In this document: positions 61,185 to 64,000 of the stretch, piece by piece | How positions within the stretch are numbered: position 1 is the stretch's first letter | Layout of the letters: each line of letters opens with the position of its first letter | Assembly: GCA_019914995.1 (NCBI GenBank) | Contig: CM034138.1 | Coordinates: 7,198,535 to 7,262,534, forward strand | Origin: Acanthochlamys bracteata | Taxonomy: Eukaryota; Streptophyta; Magnoliopsida; Pandanales; Velloziaceae | Length of the DNA: 64,000 bases | Direction of reading: 5' to 3' | Translations under genes and position numbers: made by a program | Notes under the pieces: generated by a model | The model's database searches: none | What the model was told of the DNA's origin: nothing | The model's input: the letters and a program-made list of their open reading frames with translations, nothing else

Positions 61185-63612
61185 TCAGTGCAGTCGCGTC
61201 AGCTCCTCGACTCTCTTGCATAGTTCTTCTACGGGTACTCCCATCGAATTAGAGATCTCCTCCATCTTGCTTCGGTTGAGGTCGAGGAATGACTCAATCA
61301 AGTCACCGTCCAAGAAGTTCCTGGCTTCCACCGTCTTCTTCTCGTTGTAGAAGGATCGCCACTGCTCATGGCTAAGTCCGCCTACACCTTTTATAACCTT
61401 GACCAAATTCGACTGGAGCTTCTCGAGGGACGAGTATAGATCATGAGGAAGGGAGGCAACCACACCAATCACACCGTTCACTGTGCCAAAAATCACTGTT
61501 GGGATCTGACCTCCTTCAGAATCTGGCAAGCACATAACCAAGGAACCGTGTCGAAAACGATTTACAAACTCCCCAAGGTGGTACTCCCCAACAACCTCGA
61601 GCCTTCCTCTTTCTTCATCTGTAGCCCCTTCAGTGTTCTTACGTACTGTGAACAGGTTGAAGTTGTTCTCTGCTCCAAGGTATATATCATCGTCAAGTAT
61701 CTCGACAGCACTCATCCAATTGGCATTATAGTCATGTGCACGCTCCTCAATAGCTCCCTCCTCGTGCTGGGCATCGAACAAAATAACATCATATTCCAAA
61801 TAGATAAACTTAAAAAATAACCACTATAAGAAGAGAAAATGGACTACTTACATTGATATAACAAAACAACATGAATTAATCTTCAAGTATATATAAATAA
61901 GATGCTGAAAATGTAGGGCGAACAAAGTCTTCTGGGTGGTAGAAAGTGATTTTCCTGTGAAGAAGCATGGGTGTGGACTTCTCATGAAGAAGCATGAGTG
62001 TGGAAATACACTGAATTAATCAGCTGTATGGAAAACCTGAACCTCTAAACTCAAACATGAACATACCTAAAAATCTTGTTTTTTGAGCGTTCCTTGTACT
62101 CTTGTAATATAGAGGAAAGAAAACTAATAGCATAGACAGCTTCTATAACAAACTCAGCCTAACTAGTGCGATGAAGGCTGTTCTAGTGTCAGTGCACAAA
62201 GTAAAACAGGCTGTTCCGAGAACAAAAAAGAGGATGCCCTGTATATGAACGAAGAAAGGACCTGACTGCCTGCTTTGAATTCTAGAGGGATACCATATAG
62301 AAAGATCATTGTCTTATTCCAACAATCAATCAATTCTGTTGCTTCCAACTATACACATATAAAGCATAAGGAGACATCAGAACTTGTACAGACGTCCCAG
62401 GAGATATAAGACTAAAGAGCTGTAAGAAAAATTATACATAAACTACTTCAGTAGATATCTATTTCACTTCCACTCCTTGCTTGTATTTGTATCAGATTTT
62501 CATATGAACTTTATGGCACGCCTATAGACCAGTCTATATTTTCCTGTTGAATATTTTTGTTGTAGCACATGAAAATATGTTCGTCAACATACAAGTGGGT
62601 AATGCGTAAAAGCGTAAAGCATGTTAGGGAACAGAAACGGAACATGAGATAATGCCTAGCGAAGTCAACAAATAAGTACATAATAGGTGACATAAAATAC
62701 ACAAGATAAACACTGGTCATAAGTAATGAACCTAATTCAGAAAAGTGTAACAGCACTCAAATTGTACAAACAGCAAAATGGAACAGAGGAATAAGTATCA
62801 TACCTTGTAAATTAGCAAGGACATAGATTTCATGAGATCACCAACCACAATGAAATCGCCACGAGTTTGAAGCGTACAAAGCAAGTATCTGCCCGTGATG
62901 TCCACACTCAGATTGAAGTTCACGAGTTCCATCGTCCCGCAACATCCACTTGAATAACTGTATCTTTTGATTTATAGCAGCAAGCAATTTTCCATTAAAG
63001 GAATTAAGTGAATAAACAGCTCCTTTGGTCTCTTTCTCAGTGATTAATTGTAATTTCCCATCCTCAACCATGAACACAAGGATGCGGCCCTACGAAATAT
63101 TGAACAACTTTATAACACGTATGATGAAACAACCTCATGTAGACTAAAATAACTCCTTTTTTAGTAAAGTAAAAAGCAATCATGACAAAGTACGAAATCA
63201 CATAGCATACAAAAAAAAAACTAAAGAAACACTTGTGTCATGCAAAGCTGACGAAATACCTTAGTCGGCTCAGTTTCTTCAGGCAAAACATATGCCGTAC
63301 CAACACAGTAGTACACATTGCTATTCATCCGTGAAGGAGCAGCTAAGAATGGAGCAACCATACTCGTAAGTATCTAATGCAAAAGTTGATAAGAACTCAA
63401 AAGTCTGATCATCAAGCAACCGAATGAAATGCATCTCAGATTCTTCAATATTTGTTTCGGAACTCCTCAAACTAACAATTGCAAAACTCTTTGTCTGTTC
63501 CTGATGGCAAATCCGTCTAGCATGCTCCCCAAGAGGGATTGTCTGTATGTGAAGTTTTTGAATATCATCAATTGTTCCAATCAGCAGCTCACCTTCTTTA
63601 GCAATCGCAAGG
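61185..63612 (-). pseudogene. DDB1: DDB1 homologue, 3' half, with two frameshifts
   Basis: UV-damaged-DNA-binding protein 1, the beta-propeller adaptor of CUL4 ubiquitin ligases. The last three exons are visible: 63,612-63,260; 63,089-62,804; 61,766-61,185. Clear family blocks are LAIAKEGELLIGTIDDIQKL, IPLGEHARRICHQEQ, GKLLAAINQKIQLFKWMLR, YNANWMSAVEILDDDIYLGA, GEYHLGEFVNRFRHGSLVM, SHEQWRSF and the terminal ELCKRVEELTRLH. The last exon is fully open. The other two each contain one extra base: near 63,325, after SCSFTDE, creating a TAG; and near 62,872, after ILALY. Exon lengths confirm this: 353 and 286 bp, where the phases of the flanking splice sites require 352 and 285. The N-terminal part lies beyond the right edge. 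This copy is probably a pseudogene; sequencing error is the alternative. The family identity is near certain. Confidence 0.8.
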
Positions 63613-64000
63613 CTGAAGGTAAATATTTGAGCCAGAACCACAGAAGCACATAAGCATAGTACAAATCAGTTTCTTACGGCAACAACAGAAGCAACAGAAC
63701 CACATAAACATCGGAAACATAGGATGTAGCAACCCATAAGCATAGAACAAAACCAAACTCAACTGTGTCAGGATTCCAGTATCTTTGAGAAAAACACAAA
63801 TGAATTCAATATTTCAAGTTCCTGCACATTGAATGAAGGGTGGAAAAGTTGTGTCATTCTTGCATTTTGCCTATAGATATAGGTGAACCTCATCTTATCC
63901 TGAATTGGCATGTGCATCACCACTAAGAGCTGATGACGGGGAGAACAAATAAAATCATAATCTAATTCTTTGCAAAAACCAAATAAGTGTGAACTTAAGT

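Noticed and set aside
61443-61820. Plus-strand frame of 125 aa opposite the DDB1 last exon
   Set aside because: Shadow of the DDB1 coding strand with no family resemblance of its own.

Overview
This is nuclear DNA of a flowering plant. It is AT-rich, the genes have introns with GT-AG borders, and it holds LTR retrotransposons, hAT-, Mutator- and Tourist-like elements and plant gene families. Nothing in it identifies the species, and I could not decide between monocot and eudicot.

Layout. (1) 1-4,071: the 5' part of a decayed Ty3-type retrotransposon on the minus strand, running off the left edge; its LTR and primer-binding site are visible. (2) 4,077-24,930: a large inverted duplication. The left arm (4,077-7,905) and right arm (14,790-24,930) each carry one complete five-exon bHLH transcription-factor gene (plus strand 4,433-6,088; minus strand 22,435-24,176), and each arm has a broken exon-1 copy downstream of the gene. 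A copia element (15,880-20,155) and a hAT element (20,249-20,974) have lengthened the right arm. The 6.9-kb spacer has no convincing gene. (3) 24.9-30.5 kb: AT-rich repeats, a long TA microsatellite, TIR elements and a small fragment resembling V-ATPase subunit c. (4) 30,529-39,545: a minus-strand tandem cluster of T2-ribonuclease-like genes, two with intact three-exon models and one pseudogene. Every copy that can be read lacks the histidines normally needed for catalysis. (5) 42,136-48,395: a complete 11-exon gene for the AP-1 adaptor mu subunit (428 aa), minus strand. (6) 48.4-54.7 kb: repeats and possible LTR remains. (7) 54,719-56,751: a plus-strand Borealin-like gene of the chromosomal passenger complex. 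(8) 57,426-59,922: a pescadillo pseudogene that keeps its introns and carries a Tourist-like insertion. (9) 61,185-63,612: the 3' half of a DDB1 gene, minus strand, with two independent one-base insertions that shift the frame; it continues past the right edge.

The genes do not form one pathway. The most unusual parts are the inverted bHLH pair, whose encoded proteins differ by one 38-residue repeat unit, and the cluster of ribonuclease-fold proteins that appear to have lost catalysis. A shared upstream module precedes the two intact ribonuclease-like genes and also occurs alone elsewhere in the window. All exon models were made by eye from splice-site phase and family similarity; no search or alignment program was run.
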